A stretch of 64,000 nucleotides of DNA from Chitinophagaceae bacterium UBA1931 (GCA_002337125.1 DDFJ01000004.1:2574130-2638129); one strand, 5' to 3'. Positions 1 to 10,449 are shown, numbered from the stretch's first letter. Numbers and translations are program-made. Notes: generated by a model from the letters alone, not told the origin.

Positions 1-176
1 AACTTGAATCAGCAAGAGTTTATGTTTCAGCTTCTAACCTCTTTACGTTTACAAAATACACCGGTTACGATCCCGAAGTAAATACATTGTATGTAGGCAA
101 TGTGAACCTCGGACATGATTTTTATACACCTCCACAGGCACGTACAATTGCTGTAGGTATAAACATCGGATTGTAA
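1..176 (+). CDS. SusC-family TonB-dependent receptor, C-terminal fragment
   Basis: Only the last 57 codons are in the window (frame beginning at base 3, TAA at 174-176). The residues read as the final strands of a SusC-type outer-membrane barrel, with the motif ASNLFTFTKYTGYDPEV, the usual penultimate-strand signature, and a C-terminus ending in alternating hydrophobic residues (AVGINIGL). SusC proteins import glycans or peptides across the outer membrane with TonB energy. A SusD lipoprotein follows 21 bp downstream, which confirms the pairing. The 5' part lies outside the window, so the substrate cannot be guessed. Confidence 0.9.
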   Translation, partial: LESARVYVSASNLFTFTKYTGYDPEVNTLYVGNVNLGHDFYTPPQARTIAVGINIGL

Positions 177-197
177 TCAAAACCAAAAATTATTATT

Positions 198-1580
198 ATG
201 AAACTTAGAAATAAATTATTACTGCTCGCTTTTGTTTCTGCTGCAATATTTACTTCTTGTAAAAAAGTTCTTGATATTGAACCAAAGCAATCAATTGATG
301 CAGCAAGTGCATTGGAAACAGACCAGGATGTAAACTCACTGGTTGTGGGTGCTTATTCTGTTTTAGGTGGCGGATCTTTATACGGTACAAACCTGTTAAT
401 GGATGCAGACCTTTTAGGAAGTGATGGGGTTTGCACATGGCGTGGCACTTTCCAGTCGCCAAGACAAATTGCAGGAAAAGCCATGTTAAGAGATAATGCT
501 GATGCTGCGCTTATCTGGACAGAAGCGTACAAAGCAATCAATATGTCAAACATTGTATTAAACTCACTTGATATTGTAAAGGATGCAGATCTGAAAAAAC
601 AATTAGAAGGTGAAGCGTTGTTCATTCGTGGCATTATGCATTTTGAATTAGTGCGTTTGTATGGATTGCCTTACGGTGCAGTTTCGGGTAACACACAGTT
701 AGGTGTTGTTATCAAAACAAAACCAACAACTACTGAAGCTGATGCATTTGAGAAAACTCCACGCAGCACAGTGCAGCAGGTGTACACACAGGTTATTACT
801 GATTTAACAAAAGCTGCAACTTTATTGCCTGAAGAAAATGGAGTAAGAGCAACAAAATATGCTGCACTTGCATTCTTAACAAGGGTTTATTTACAGCAGG
901 CTAATTATCCTGCAGCTCTTGCTGCTGCCAATACAGTTATTGAAAGCGGATATTACAAAATGAATGCTTCTGTAAGAGCAGTGTTTGATAATAAAAACAC
1001 TGCAGAATCAATCTGGGAAATTCAGCAAAATGAACAAAACAATGCAGGTACTGCAAATAATGGTATGGCTACTTTCTATGCAAGCCTGCCTGGTATTGGA
1101 CGTGCTGATGTAAGAGTTGTTGCAAGCTATCCCGATAACAATTATCCGCAAGGTGATTTACGGATTTCTGAATGGTATTATATTGGAACAGGTGCAAGAC
1201 CCGGCAATACTTATTGCGGAAAATGGAAATCATTCAGCCAGAATTTACCTGTTGTGCGTATTGCAGAAATGTATCTTACAAGAGCTGAATGTAATTTAAG
1301 ACTCAGCTCATCTGTAGGTGCAACACCTGCCGATGATTTAGCAATGGTAAGAAATACTGTTCGCACAAATTCAACAGCTCCTGCAAGTCCAACATTAAAT
1401 GATGTATTGGGCGAAAGGTTTATTGAACTGGCATTCGAAGGTCAGCGTATTCACGATCTGCGCAGGTTACGTTTAGCAACCGGTTCTTTTGCATGGAATG
1501 CTGATAAACTTGTTATGCCGATTCCACAGCGTGAAATTGATGCAACAAGTGGTGTTTTAGTACAGAACCCGGGTTATTAA
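198..1580 (+). CDS. RagB/SusD family nutrient-uptake outer-membrane lipoprotein
   Basis: 460 aa. The N-terminus is a lipoprotein signal with lipobox FTSC (Cys21). The body has the SusD layout: an N-terminal helical region with TPR-like segments (IRGIMHFELVRLYG near residue 145) and a C-terminal region with the family motif RIAEMYLTRAEC and the late ERFIELAFEGQRIHDLRR motif. SusD lids the SusC barrel and binds the ligand at the cell surface. The gene lies directly behind the SusC fragment, clearly the same operon, and ends at a strong terminator. No glycan-degrading enzyme follows, so the ligand is unknown. Confidence 0.95.
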   Translation: MKLRNKLLLLAFVSAAIFTSCKKVLDIEPKQSIDAASALETDQDVNSLVVGAYSVLGGGSLYGTNLLMDADLLGSDGVCTWRGTFQSPRQIAGKAMLRDNADAALIWTEAYKAINMSNIVLNSLDIVKDADLKKQLEGEALFIRGIMHFELVRLYGLPYGAVSGNTQLGVVIKTKPTTTEADAFEKTPRSTVQQVYTQVITDLTKAATLLPEENGVRATKYAALAFLTRVYLQQANYPAALAAANTVIESGYYKMNASVRAVFDNKNTAESIWEIQQNEQNNAGTANNGMATFYASLPGIGRADVRVVASYPDNNYPQGDLRISEWYYIGTGARPGNTYCGKWKSFSQNLPVVRIAEMYLTRAECNLRLSSSVGATPADDLAMVRNTVRTNSTAPASPTLNDVLGERFIELAFEGQRIHDLRRLRLATGSFAWNADKLVMPIPQREIDATSGVLVQNPGY

Positions 1581-1602
1581 TCAATATAACTTCAAAAAAA
1601 TT

Positions 1603-1637
1603 AAAGAGACTGTTTGCAAAAACAGTCTCTTTTTTTA
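1603..1637 (+). terminator. Rho-independent terminator after susCD
   Basis: A stem AAAGAGACTGTTT / AAACAGTCTCTTT closes a short GCAA loop and runs into a T tract, 23 bp after the susD stop codon. Confidence 0.9.
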
Positions 1638-1700
1638 TGACTTTGCGGCCCGATTATAAAACCATCTATCCTAACATGTGTAAGCAAGAATAATTAAAAC

Positions 1701-1708
1701 TATTTTTG
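1701..1708 (+). promoter_or_regulatory. Bacteroidetes -7 promoter box upstream of icmF
   Basis: TATTTTTG fits the TAnnTTTG -7 consensus and ends 17 bp before the icmF ATG. A convincing -33 TTTG is not obvious, so this is a moderate call. Confidence 0.45.
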
Positions 1709-1725
1709 TACTGAAACAACTGAAT

Positions 1726-4700
1726 ATGGAGTTACCGAATTCTCATAAAATACGTATTGTAACCGCTGCTTCTTTATTCGATGGCCATGATGCAGCTATT
1801 AATATTATGCGCCGCATTATGCAAAGCAAGGGTGCCGAAATCATTCACCTTGGTCATAACCGCAGCGTGCAGGAAATAGTGGAAGCTGCTATTGAAGAAG
1901 ATGCACATGGTATTGCCATTACTTCTTACCAGGGCGGGCATATTGAGTTTTTTAAATACATGAAAGACCTGCTTGATGAAAGTGGTTGCGGTCATATAAA
2001 AATATTTGGCGGCGGTGGTGGAACAATCCTGCCCGATGAAATCAATGAACTGCAGGCTTATGGTATTGCACGGATTTATTCGCCCGACGATGGAAGGCAA
2101 ATGGGACTTGAAGGAATGATTGAAGATGTGATTCAGCAATGTAAGCAAAGTTCAACATCACAAAATAATAACGAACAATCAGCTTACTGGATAGCTCCTC
2201 AACATTGGAACGGGAAGCTTCCATTAGGTGAGAAAAAAGATATCAGGCGCATTGCACGTGCCATTACACTTGCAGAAAATGGTCAGCCATCAGCAAAGAA
2301 AAATACATCAGCCATTATTCCTGTACTCGGTATTACCGGCACAGGTGGTGCTGGTAAATCATCAGTAACAGATGAAATCGTTCGCCGTTTCTTACATGCA
2401 TTTACCGATAAAACCATTGCTGTTATTTCAGTTGATCCATCAAAGAAAAAAACAGGAGGTGCATTACTCGGCGATCGTATCCGTATGAATTCTATCTCCG
2501 GTCCGAGATCTTACATGCGCAGTCTTGCCACAAGAGAAAGCGACAAAGCTTTAAGTGTGTACGTGCAGGAAGCCATTGATGTGTGCAAAGAAGCAGCATT
2601 TGATCTCATTATACTTGAAAGTGCCGGTGTTGGACAAAGTGATGCATCGATTCTTGATTATTGTGATGTGAGTTTGTATGTGATGACACCTGAATATGGT
2701 GCTGCATCGCAACTGGAAAAAATCAACATGCTTGATTATGCCGATCTGATTGCCATCAACAAATTTGATAAAGCAGGAGCATTGGATGCACTGGCTGATG
2801 TACGTAAACAATACAAACGCAACCACCAGTTATTTACAGCGAAAGATGATGAACTGCCTGTTGTAGGCACCATTGCTTCACAGTTTAATGACACAGGTGT
2901 GAATGAACTGTTTGAAAAAATTATTCATGCAGTTGAAACAAAAATGAACATCAACTTCGGAGCAGTTGATCATATTGTTCATAAGGATACCGTTAATAAA
3001 TCGCTCATTATTCCACCGGCGAGGGTTCGTTACCTCAGCGAAATTGCTGATACAATTAAAGATTATAATCAGCTGGTGATTGATCAATCAGTAATTGCAT
3101 CAAAACTATATCAGTTGCAGGGTGCTGAACAAACCCTTACGGCGGCTAAAGCCCCGTCAGCAGTTATTGAAGAAATTAAAAAGCAAATTCAGCAACTCAC
3201 CGATCAGCAAACTGCGGTTGCTAAAAAACTAATTACTCACTGGCCCGAAAAATTAAAAGCGTACCAGCAGGATTATTACGAATACAAAGTGCGTGATAAA
3301 ATAATCAGGCAACCAATGTTCAGCACCAGTTTAAGTGGTACACGAATTCCGAAAGTTGTTTTGCCAAAATATAAAGACTGGGGCGATCTGTTACGCTGGC
3401 AGGCACAGGAAAATGTTCCCGGCAGTTTTCCATTTACTGCTGGTGTGTTTCCGTTAAAACGTGAAGGCGAAGATCCTACAAGAATGTTTGCAGGCGAAGG
3501 CGGTCCCGAACGTACCAATAAACGTTTTCATTATGTATCGTTTGAACAACCTGCCAAACGTTTATCAACTGCATTCGACAGTGTAACACTTTACGGAGAA
3601 GATCCGGCACATCGTCCTGATATTTATGGCAAGGTTGGAAACAGTGGTGTGAGTATTGCAACTGTTGATGATGCAAAAAAATTATACAGTGGTTTTGATT
3701 TGTGCGATCCGAAGACATCTGTAAGTATGACCATTAATGGTCCTGCCCCCATCATTCTTGCATTCTTCATGAATGCAGCAATTGATCAGCAATGTGAAAA
3801 ATGGATTGAAGAGAATGGTCAGTGGGAAATGGTGAATGCAGCTTATCAAAAGAAATTCGGCAACATAACAAAACCTGTTTATAATAATCCATCTTTTCCC
3901 GGTGAATTACCTGCAGGTAACAATGGTCTTGGTTTAAAACTCCTTGGATTAAGCGGCGATGAAGTATTACCTGCTGATGTGTATGCTCAATGCAAACAAG
4001 CGGCTTTACAACAGGTGAGAGGTACAGTGCAGGCCGATATTTTAAAAGAAGACCAGGCACAGAACACCTGCATCTTTTCAACTGAATTTGCTTTAAAGTT
4101 GATGGGTGATGTGCAGGAATATTTTATTGAGCAGAATGTACGCAACTTTTACAGCGTAAGTATTAGTGGTTATCATATTGCTGAAGCAGGTGCAAACCCA
4201 ATCACACAACTTGCATTTACATTGGCAAATGGGTTTACTTATGTTGAATATTATTTAAGCCGTGGAATGAATATTGATGAGTTTGCTCCTAATCTTTCAT
4301 TCTTTTTCAGTAATGGAATGGATCCGGAATACAGTGTGATTGGCAGGGTTTCACGCCGCATCTGGGCAAAGGCAATGAAGTATAAATACAAAGCAAACAA
4401 ACGCAGCCAGATGTTGAAATATCATATTCAGACAAGTGGCAGAAGTTTGCATGCACAGGAAATTGATTTCAACGATATACGTACAACATTGCAGGCGTTG
4501 TATGCTATTTATGATAACTGCAATTCACTTCACACCAATGCTTATGATGAAGCGATTACAACTCCAACTGAAGAAAGTGTAAGAAGAGCAATGGCTATTC
4601 AGCTTATCATAAATCGTGAACTGGGTACTGCTAAAAATGAAAATCCCAACCAGGGATCGTTTTTAATTGAAAAGCTTACTGATTTGGTTGAAGAAGCTGT

Positions 4701-5118
4701 GATGAATGAATTCAACCGCATTACTGAACGTGGTGGTGTACTTGGTTCAATGGAACGCATGTATCAGCGTAATAAAATCCAGGAAGAAAGCCTGCACTAC
4801 GAGCACCTGAAACATACTGGCGAACTTCCGGTTGTTGGTGTAAATACATTCTTAAATAAAAAAGGAAGTCCCACAACAATTCCCGGCGAAATAATACGAA
4901 GTACAACCGAAGAAAAAGAACAACAGATTTCCAATCTTCATGCTTTCTGGCAACGCAATGAAAACAGGTGCAAGGATGAACTGAAACAATTAAAACAGGT
5001 AGCAGTAAGCAATGGAAATATTTTTGAACAGCTGATGCAAACAGTGAAATATTGTTCGTTAGGACAAATCACACATGCATTATATGATGTGGGCGGACAA
5101 TACAGGCGAAATATGTAA
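1726..5118 (+). CDS. icmF: Fused isobutyryl-CoA mutase IcmF (B12 domain, G-protein chaperone, mutase domain)
   Basis: 1130 aa, the usual size for IcmF. It interconverts isobutyryl-CoA and butyryl-CoA with adenosylcobalamin. Domains in order: a B12-binding domain (residues 1-145) with the cobalt-ligand His21 in DGHD; a MeaB-like GTPase domain (about 195-420) with P-loop GTGGAGKS near 205-212 and the G4 motif NKFD at 345-348; a linker; and the mutase TIM barrel (about 480-1130) with [17 protein letters not shown] motif (here [15 protein letters not shown]). Methylmalonyl-CoA mutase has these parts on separate proteins; the single-chain order B12/GTPase/mutase is diagnostic for IcmF. The gene stands alone with its own -7 box. 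Related fused mutases also act on pivalyl-CoA/isovaleryl-CoA, so substrate range is not settled from sequence. Confidence 0.95.
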   Translation: MELPNSHKIRIVTAASLFDGHDAAINIMRRIMQSKGAEIIHLGHNRSVQEIVEAAIEEDAHGIAITSYQGGHIEFFKYMKDLLDESGCGHIKIFGGGGGTILPDEINELQAYGIARIYSPDDGRQMGLEGMIEDVIQQCKQSSTSQNNNEQSAYWIAPQHWNGKLPLGEKKDIRRIARAITLAENGQPSAKKNTSAIIPVLGITGTGGAGKSSVTDEIVRRFLHAFTDKTIAVISVDPSKKKTGGALLGDRIRMNSISGPRSYMRSLATRESDKALSVYVQEAIDVCKEAAFDLIILESAGVGQSDASILDYCDVSLYVMTPEYGAASQLEKINMLDYADLIAINKFDKAGALDALADVRKQYKRNHQLFTAKDDELPVVGTIASQFNDTGVNELFEKIIHAVETKMNINFGAVDHIVHKDTVNKSLIIPPARVRYLSEIADTIKDYNQLVIDQSVIASKLYQLQGAEQTLTAAKAPSAVIEEIKKQIQQLTDQQTAVAKKLITHWPEKLKAYQQDYYEYKVRDKIIRQPMFSTSLSGTRIPKVVLPKYKDWGDLLRWQAQENVPGSFPFTAGVFPLKREGEDPTRMFAGEGGPERTNKRFHYVSFEQPAKRLSTAFDSVTLYGEDPAHRPDIYGKVGNSGVSIATVDDAKKLYSGFDLCDPKTSVSMTINGPAPIILAFFMNAAIDQQCEKWIEENGQWEMVNAAYQKKFGNITKPVYNNPSFPGELPAGNNGLGLKLLGLSGDEVLPADVYAQCKQAALQQVRGTVQADILKEDQAQNTCIFSTEFALKLMGDVQEYFIEQNVRNFYSVSISGYHIAEAGANPITQLAFTLANGFTYVEYYLSRGMNIDEFAPNLSFFFSNGMDPEYSVIGRVSRRIWAKAMKYKYKANKRSQMLKYHIQTSGRSLHAQEIDFNDIRTTLQALYAIYDNCNSLHTNAYDEAITTPTEESVRRAMAIQLIINRELGTAKNENPNQGSFLIEKLTDLVEEAVMNEFNRITERGGVLGSMERMYQRNKIQEESLHYEHLKHTGELPVVGVNTFLNKKGSPTTIPGEIIRSTTEEKEQQISNLHAFWQRNENRCKDELKQLKQVAVSNGNIFEQLMQTVKYCSLGQITHALYDVGGQYRRNM

Positions 5119-5201
5119 AGCTGATACAAAAAAATAATTCTCGTCAGCTTTCAGGTGTATAGGACTAATTCTTGTCATTATACATCCTGCTTATTTTAAA
5201 T

Positions 5202-5209
5202 TACCTTTG
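5202..5209 (+). promoter_or_regulatory. -7 promoter box for the ThrE-type gene pair
   Basis: TACCTTTG matches TAnnTTTG exactly. It overlaps the in-frame TTG at 5207, so that TTG cannot be the translation start; this pushes the start to 5228 or 5234. No -33 element at proper spacing was seen. Confidence 0.5.
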
Positions 5210-5233
5210 CGTTCTAATTTATTTGTTTTGGAA

Positions 5234-6001
5234 GTGAATAAAACTCATCCCGAAGCAAAGGAACTGTGCACACTTTTACTCCGCATAGGCACTTTGCTGA
5301 TGACATCGGGATCAAATACAGAACGTATACGAAAAACAATTCAACGCATTTCAACTTCATTTGATTACAAAGCTGAGCTTGTGATTAATCACCGTTCAGT
5401 ATTGTTATCACTTGAAAATGAAAACGGCGACGAGGTGTACACCAGTTTGAAAAGAACAGGTCAGCATGGAGTGAACTTCAGAATCTTATCGGGTATCAGC
5501 CGCATGAGCTGGACTGTTATTGAAGAACACTGGACAGTTGACCAGATTAATGAAGAGTTAGACCGCTTACAGGCTCTTCCGCATTTTCCAAGAATAGCAG
5601 TGTTATTGTTTGTATCACTTGCAGGTGCATCGTTTTGCAGGGTAGCCGGCGGACAAATTCCTGATATGCTGTTTGCTTTTGCTGCAACATTTATTGGTTT
5701 GTTTGTAAGGCAGGAATCAATTAAACATGCATTCAACACATACCTCTGTGTTTTCTTTGCTGCATTTGCTGCAACATTGGTAGCAGGGCTTGGATATAAG
5801 CTGGGTATTGCCGATCCGGGCAATCATGGTTTTGTAACATCAGTTTTGTTTTTAATACCGGGTGTGCCGCTCATTAATTCGTTTTCCGATTTAATTGATG
5901 GGAATATTCAAACAGGAATTATCAGGGGAATAAACAGTTTGATTTATTCGTTTGCCATTGCACTTGGTTTGCTTGCATCAATGTTTGTTTATCAAATGTA
6001 A
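5234..6001 (+). CDS. ThrE-type exporter subunit, DUF1212 half (YjjP-like)
   Basis: About 255 aa. The soluble N-terminal part carries the DUF1212 signature (LLRIGTLLMTSGSNTERIRKTIQRI) followed by five or so hydrophobic helices. ThrE in actinobacteria is a single threonine/serine exporter; here, as in E. coli YjjP/YjjB, the two halves are separate genes. The second half starts 8 bp downstream. The reading frame is open from TTG at 5207, but a -7 box overlaps that codon, so GTG at 5234 (or TTG at 5228) is the better start. Substrate is uncertain: threonine/serine in ThrE, succinate proposed for YjjPB. Confidence 0.85.
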   Translation: MNKTHPEAKELCTLLLRIGTLLMTSGSNTERIRKTIQRISTSFDYKAELVINHRSVLLSLENENGDEVYTSLKRTGQHGVNFRILSGISRMSWTVIEEHWTVDQINEELDRLQALPHFPRIAVLLFVSLAGASFCRVAGGQIPDMLFAFAATFIGLFVRQESIKHAFNTYLCVFFAAFAATLVAGLGYKLGIADPGNHGFVTSVLFLIPGVPLINSFSDLIDGNIQTGIIRGINSLIYSFAIALGLLASMFVYQM

Positions 6002-6009
6002 AATCAGAA

Positions 6010-6594
6010 ATGGAAAATTTAATATTTATATCAGCATTCATACAACAGGCCAATCATATTCTGCTGGGCATTTTGCCTGCAGCAGTAATTGATTTTTTGC
6101 CTGTGGCAGAAAAATTTATCTGGTGCGGATTTGCAGCAGTTGGTTTTGCTGTGTTGTTTAATGTGCCCTCACGTACATTGGTGTTTATTGGCATATTGGG
6201 CGGGCTTGGCGGCTTCACAAAATTTTTATTAATACGTTTTGGTGTAAGTGATGTGCTTGCTCCTTTTTGCGGATCAGCAGTAATCGGTTTGCTGAGCATT
6301 CCGTTTGCACATTACAAGCATGCACCGCCACCAGTATTTTATATTCCTGCATTAATACCAATGATACCCGGTGTGTTTGCATATCGTATGATGTTGGGAA
6401 TGATCAAGCTTGTTGGCAACACACAACCTTCCGATTATGAACAGGTGCTGCAGTCAACCATCAATAACGGATTAAAAGTATTGTTCATTATTCTTGGATT
6501 ATCGGTTGGTGCGGTGATACCAATGCTGGTAACAAGAAGAGATTCGGTGAAAGATTTAAAAGCCTCCTCCTTCTTCGACAGAAGAGATGATTAA
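6010..6594 (+). CDS. ThrE-type exporter subunit, DUF3815/ThrE_2 half (YjjB-like)
   Basis: 194 aa, almost entirely hydrophobic with about five membrane helices and the ThrE_2 motif YIPALIPMIPGVFAYRMMLG near residue 115. It follows the DUF1212 gene by 8 bp and should form one inner-membrane exporter with it. The C-terminus is a short charged tail. A terminator closes the operon right after the stop codon. The family is clear; the transported metabolite is not. Confidence 0.85.
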   Translation: MENLIFISAFIQQANHILLGILPAAVIDFLPVAEKFIWCGFAAVGFAVLFNVPSRTLVFIGILGGLGGFTKFLLIRFGVSDVLAPFCGSAVIGLLSIPFAHYKHAPPPVFYIPALIPMIPGVFAYRMMLGMIKLVGNTQPSDYEQVLQSTINNGLKVLFIILGLSVGAVIPMLVTRRDSVKDLKASSFFDRRDD

Positions 6595-6600
6595 AAATAA

Positions 6601-6629
6601 AAAACCACGTTTCAACAACGTGGTTTTTT
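6601..6629. terminator. Bidirectional terminator between convergent genes
   Basis: Perfect 11-bp stem AAAACCACGTT / AACGTGGTTTT with loop TCAAC, T-rich on both strands, between the ThrE pair and the convergent WG-repeat gene. Confidence 0.85.
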
Positions 6630-6660
6630 ATTGCAGAAGTAATCTGATCTGATAAGGTTT

Positions 6661-7245
6661 TTATTCCTCTTTTACTTCTTTACCTTCTTTATTAATCATC
6701 ATAAAGTTTCCATCTTTCAGTACACGGGCTTTACCTTCCGTGAACAGATCTGCAAAATTGTATTGATAAGGAAGAACGAGTTTGCCTTTTGTATTTATGT
6801 ATCCCCACAAGCCTTTGCTGTTTGAAACAGGAGCCATGCCTTCTGAAAATCCACGGGCCATATCAAACTCATACGGAATTACAACTTCCATATTGCTGTT
6901 GATGTAGCCAAACTTGCCGTTCTTTTTTACACAGGCAATACCATCGTGAAACGATCCTGCTTCTTCATACGTCATTTCAGCAATAACCTTGCCTGTACTG
7001 TCGAGATACCCCCATTTATCTCCTTTCCGAACGGCAGCTTTGCCTTCGCTGAACGACAAAGCTTCGTCATAAATAAGTTGAACAACCAGCTTGCCATCTT
7101 TGGTGGCATAACCGAATTTACCATCTTTACTGACTTTTGCTAAACCACAAATACAGTCATCCACAAAATCGTATTGTTTAGTCCATGCCTGGGCACCTAC
7201 CTGCAAAGCGCCAAACAGGAATACCATGATTAAGAACGCTTTCAT
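6661..7245 (-). CDS. Secreted WG-repeat protein
   Basis: 194 aa with a Sec signal peptide ending near AQA (residues 1-20). The mature part is made of about five WG-type repeats of 20-25 residues (KFGYATKDGKLV, KWGYLDSTGKVI, KFGYINSNMEV, LWGYINTKGKLVLP). WG-repeat (KWG leptospira-type) proteins are common periplasmic or surface proteins of unknown biochemical role. It stands alone, convergent to the exporter pair. Confidence 0.85.
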   Translation of the reverse strand: MKAFLIMVFLFGALQVGAQAWTKQYDFVDDCICGLAKVSKDGKFGYATKDGKLVVQLIYDEALSFSEGKAAVRKGDKWGYLDSTGKVIAEMTYEEAGSFHDGIACVKKNGKFGYINSNMEVVIPYEFDMARGFSEGMAPVSNSKGLWGYINTKGKLVLPYQYNFADLFTEGKARVLKDGNFMMINKEGKEVKEE

Positions 7246-7398
7246 AAAAAAAATTTTGTGTGTGTTAAAATTGCGACACTTAAGTTATTGTTGGTATTTG
7301 TAATGATGAATGATGAACGGCAGAAGATGGAATGATTCAAAGCATTGACTTCGGCATTTTTGGAGTAATTGTGAACAGAAAAGGGCTAACTTTCGGCC

Positions 7399-8211
7399 AT
7401 GAACAGATGGAAGATTCTTTTATTGTTTGTGACTTTAGTTGTAGCAGCCGGAAGCTGCTCAAAAAGTCCGTATGCAACAACCAATAAATCGTATAAAAAG
7501 CAGGCAAAGAAGTTTGCAAAAGTGTTGAAGCAATACCCGCTGCATGATTCGGTAAACAATGAACCATACTTTGCAGGTACAACCAATTTCACCATGCGCA
7601 AACCAAGTTTTGTGATCATTCATCACACAGCACAAAACACCTGCGATCAAACGCTGAAAACATTTACACTTCCACGAACTGAAGTAAGTGCCCATTATGT
7701 GATTTGCCGTGATGGAACAATCTTTCATATGCTCAACGATTATCTCCGTGCTCACCATGCAGGTGTAAGCCGCTGGGGAAATATGTTTGATGTGAACTCT
7801 GCATCAATCGGTATTGAATTAGATAATAATGGATTTGAAGCGTTTGATGAACGACAGATCAGCAGTTTAGTTTCGTTGCTTGAACGTTTGAAAGCAGCAT
7901 ATAAAATTCCTGCAGCCAATTTTATTGGTCATGGCGATATTGCACCAACAAGAAAGAATGATCCCAACTGGCGTTTTCCCTGGAAAACATTAAGTGAAAA
8001 AGGTTTTGGTTTGTGGTGGAGCGATACAACCAATGTAACAGTTCCTGTAAACTTCGATTACCTCAGTGCCATTCGTATTGTGGGTTATGATATGAAAGAT
8101 ACAAGCGCAGCAATACTCGGCTTTAAACGTCATTTCTTAATGGATACAACAAAGGGAATGACGCCCGATGCAAAAAAAGTTTTGTTCAACCTGTATAAAA
8201 AATATTATTGA
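7399..8211 (+). CDS. Lipoprotein N-acetylmuramoyl-L-alanine amidase (Amidase_2/PGRP fold)
   Basis: 270 aa. Lipoprotein signal with lipobox AGSC (Cys20). Residues about 70-210 form an Amidase_2 domain: the zinc-ligand stretch FVIIHHTAQNTCDQT, HYVICRDGTIFHM, the second His region RAHHAGVSRWG, SIGIELDNNG and the late IGHGDIAPTRKNDP with the third zinc ligand. These enzymes cut the amide between MurNAc and the peptide stem. TAACTTTC at 7387-7394 resembles a -7 box only 5 bp before the ATG, which would give a nearly leaderless transcript. The DUF72 gene starts 1 bp after its stop. Confidence 0.9.
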   Translation: MNRWKILLLFVTLVVAAGSCSKSPYATTNKSYKKQAKKFAKVLKQYPLHDSVNNEPYFAGTTNFTMRKPSFVIIHHTAQNTCDQTLKTFTLPRTEVSAHYVICRDGTIFHMLNDYLRAHHAGVSRWGNMFDVNSASIGIELDNNGFEAFDERQISSLVSLLERLKAAYKIPAANFIGHGDIAPTRKNDPNWRFPWKTLSEKGFGLWWSDTTNVTVPVNFDYLSAIRIVGYDMKDTSAAILGFKRHFLMDTTKGMTPDAKKVLFNLYKKYY

Positions 8212-8212
8212 G

Positions 8213-9130
8213 ATGGAGTTTGGACGTATTGATGAACATGAATTAAATAATATTGATTTTTCATTGCCTGCAGAACCTGCTTTCAATAAAACTATTTTGA
8301 AAGGGAAGCCGGTAAAGGATGCAAAAGTGTATCTCGGTTGTGCCAAGTGGGGACGTGCCGAGTGGGTGGGAAAAATCTATCCGCCCAAAACAAAAGAAAA
8401 AGATTTTCTGCAGCATTATGTGCATCATTACAACAGCATTGAACTGAATGCCACGCATTATAAAGTTTATGGTGAAGCTGGTATTCGTAAATGGGCAGAG
8501 AAAGCAAAGGGAATGGATTTCAAGTTCTGCCCGAAGATGTACCAGGGTGTTACACACAGGGGCAGTTTAAAAGGAAAAGATTTTATTACCAATGAATTCT
8601 TTCGGGGCATTGTTGGGTTTGAAGAATATCTCGGCCCCATCTTCGTGCAGGTGAGTGATACATTTTCGCCCAAGCGGAAAAAAGAGTTATTTGATTATTT
8701 AAAATCATTGCCAAAGGATTTACAGTTTTTTCTTGAAGTGCGTCACCCCGATTGGTTTGCAAAAGAAAACATCCGAAACGAAATGTTTGAAACGTTGAAG
8801 GAACTCAACATCGGCGCTGTGATTACCGATACTGCAGGACGAAGAGATTGTGCACACATGCATTTAACCCTGCCCAAAGCATTTATCCGTTATGTGGGCA
8901 ACAGTTTACATAAAAGCGATTATACACGTTGTAATGTATGGGTTGATCGTATGAAGTACTGGCTTGATCATGGTTTGCAGGAGCTGTATTTCTTTATGCA
9001 CATGCACGATGAAGCAACATCGCCTGAACTCACTGTTTATTTGGTTGATAAGATGAATAAAGAAATTGGTTTGAATTTAATTAAGCCGAAGTTTATAGGT
9101 GATGGCCCGCAAGGTTCCTTGTTTGCTTAA
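8213..9130 (+). CDS. DUF72 family protein (YecE-like)
   Basis: 305 aa, TIM-barrel DUF72 family with the typical VYLGCAKWGRAEWVGKIYPP opening, the LEVRHPDWF motif and the late YFFMHMHDEATSPE motif. The frame is open further upstream inside the amidase gene, but ATG at 8213, one base after the amidase stop, gives the standard family N-terminus. It is translationally coupled to the amidase. Function is unknown for the family. Its 3' end overlaps the convergent umuC stop by 4 bp. Confidence 0.9.
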   Translation: MEFGRIDEHELNNIDFSLPAEPAFNKTILKGKPVKDAKVYLGCAKWGRAEWVGKIYPPKTKEKDFLQHYVHHYNSIELNATHYKVYGEAGIRKWAEKAKGMDFKFCPKMYQGVTHRGSLKGKDFITNEFFRGIVGFEEYLGPIFVQVSDTFSPKRKKELFDYLKSLPKDLQFFLEVRHPDWFAKENIRNEMFETLKELNIGAVITDTAGRRDCAHMHLTLPKAFIRYVGNSLHKSDYTRCNVWVDRMKYWLDHGLQELYFFMHMHDEATSPELTVYLVDKMNKEIGLNLIKPKFIGDGPQGSLFA

Positions 9131-10407
9131 TGCACTTCAAACAATTCATCCCACCTGGTGGTGTATCGTCCGCTTCTTAATTCCTGCCGCATTTTCCAGT
9201 TGCGTTTTAAACCGGTTGCAGCATATTTCACCACATCATCTCTCATACTGAAGTTGATGTTGTCCATTGCTTCCATCAGCAGCCGCTGCTGGTTTTCTTC
9301 TGCAACAAATAAATTTCCCTGTATGGAATTATCAGGAACAATACTGCCCAGCATAACGCCTGCTTTTAAATATTTTGGTCCGCTTACATACAGGCGCTCA
9401 ACCAGTGGTACTGCATATTGAATCAGTTCATGTGTGTTGGATGTGGCCGATGGTAATGTAACATAAGTATGTTTTGTTTTTGGATTGTATTCATATTGAT
9501 GTCCTTTCTGATCGTTGGTTACCACAAACACATTAATCAGTTTTGCAGCTGAATATTGCCTGCGCAATTTTTCAGCAGCACGTGAAGTATAAGTTGCAAC
9601 AGCTTCTTTTAAATCGTTCAGTTCATACACAGGTTTGCCAAACATACGTGTGGTGGCAATCATCTGTTTATTCTCTAACGGATCTTTCATTTCAATACAA
9701 GCTGTTCCGTTCAGTTCTTTAATCAATCGTACACCAACCACGCCACCTAAATTTTTTCTTGCCCATTCCTCGTTCATCTTACTCAGCTGCCATGCGTTCT
9801 GAATATTGTAAAACTCTTTGAGCTTGTAAGCCGACCGTCCGCCAACACCCCACACATCTCCAACAGGAGTCCGCTGCAATGCTTCCTGAACTTTTTCTTC
9901 TGTATCAAGAACCATTATACAGTTGGTTGCCTCTTTGTTTTTCTTTGCAAGACGGTTGGCTACTTTACTCAGCACTTTGGTTGGTGCTATTCCAACGGAT
10001 ACTTTAATACCTGTCCACAGTTCGGTTCTTTCTTTCAGCTCAACAGAAATTTTCTGCAACTGATCAGTCGACATCGATGCGAGTTTTACAAACGCTTCAT
10101 CAACGGAATATACTTCTACATGATCATCACCTGCAATTGAACGCAGTGTATCCATGACACGCATGCTTAAGTCGCCGTACAGATTATAGTTGCTCGAAAA
10201 CACAGCTACGTTGTGCTGCAAGATCGCATCCTTGTTCTGGTAATAAGGCCCGGCCATTGCAATGCCCAATGCCTTTGCCTCATCAGTACGAGATACAATG
10301 CAGCCATCGTTGTTGCTTAACACAACAACGGGTTTGTTTTGCAGCGAAGGCTCAAACAACCTTTCGCAGGAGCAATAAAAACTGTTACAATCTACAATGG
10401 CGTACAT
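9127..10407 (-). CDS. umuC: UmuC-like Y-family DNA polymerase
   Basis: 426 aa. Translesion polymerase of the ImpB/MucB/SamB group. Catalytic motifs are intact: IVDCNSFYCSCERLF at the N-terminus (first metal-binding Asp), the steric-gate/finger motif VVVLSNNDGCIVSRT, and YSVDEAFV near residue 100 with the second and third acidic residues. A helix-hairpin-helix region and little-finger domain follow. It lies 42 bp downstream of a UmuD homologue on the same strand, the standard umuDC arrangement. Confidence 0.95.
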   Translation of the reverse strand: MYAIVDCNSFYCSCERLFEPSLQNKPVVVLSNNDGCIVSRTDEAKALGIAMAGPYYQNKDAILQHNVAVFSSNYNLYGDLSMRVMDTLRSIAGDDHVEVYSVDEAFVKLASMSTDQLQKISVELKERTELWTGIKVSVGIAPTKVLSKVANRLAKKNKEATNCIMVLDTEEKVQEALQRTPVGDVWGVGGRSAYKLKEFYNIQNAWQLSKMNEEWARKNLGGVVGVRLIKELNGTACIEMKDPLENKQMIATTRMFGKPVYELNDLKEAVATYTSRAAEKLRRQYSAAKLINVFVVTNDQKGHQYEYNPKTKHTYVTLPSATSNTHELIQYAVPLVERLYVSGPKYLKAGVMLGSIVPDNSIQGNLFVAEENQQRLLMEAMDNINFSMRDDVVKYAATGLKRNWKMRQELRSGRYTTRWDELFEVH

Positions 10408-10449
10408 GTTAATCGTATTTCGGGTACTTAAAACTCTTCGTGATGATGA

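Noticed and set aside
5207..5233. TTG start codon for the DUF1212 gene
   Set aside because: It lies inside the -7 box TACCTTTG, upstream of any possible transcription start.
8168..8212. Upstream start of the DUF72 gene inside the amidase gene
   Set aside because: ATG at 8213 gives the family N-terminus and sits one base after the amidase stop.
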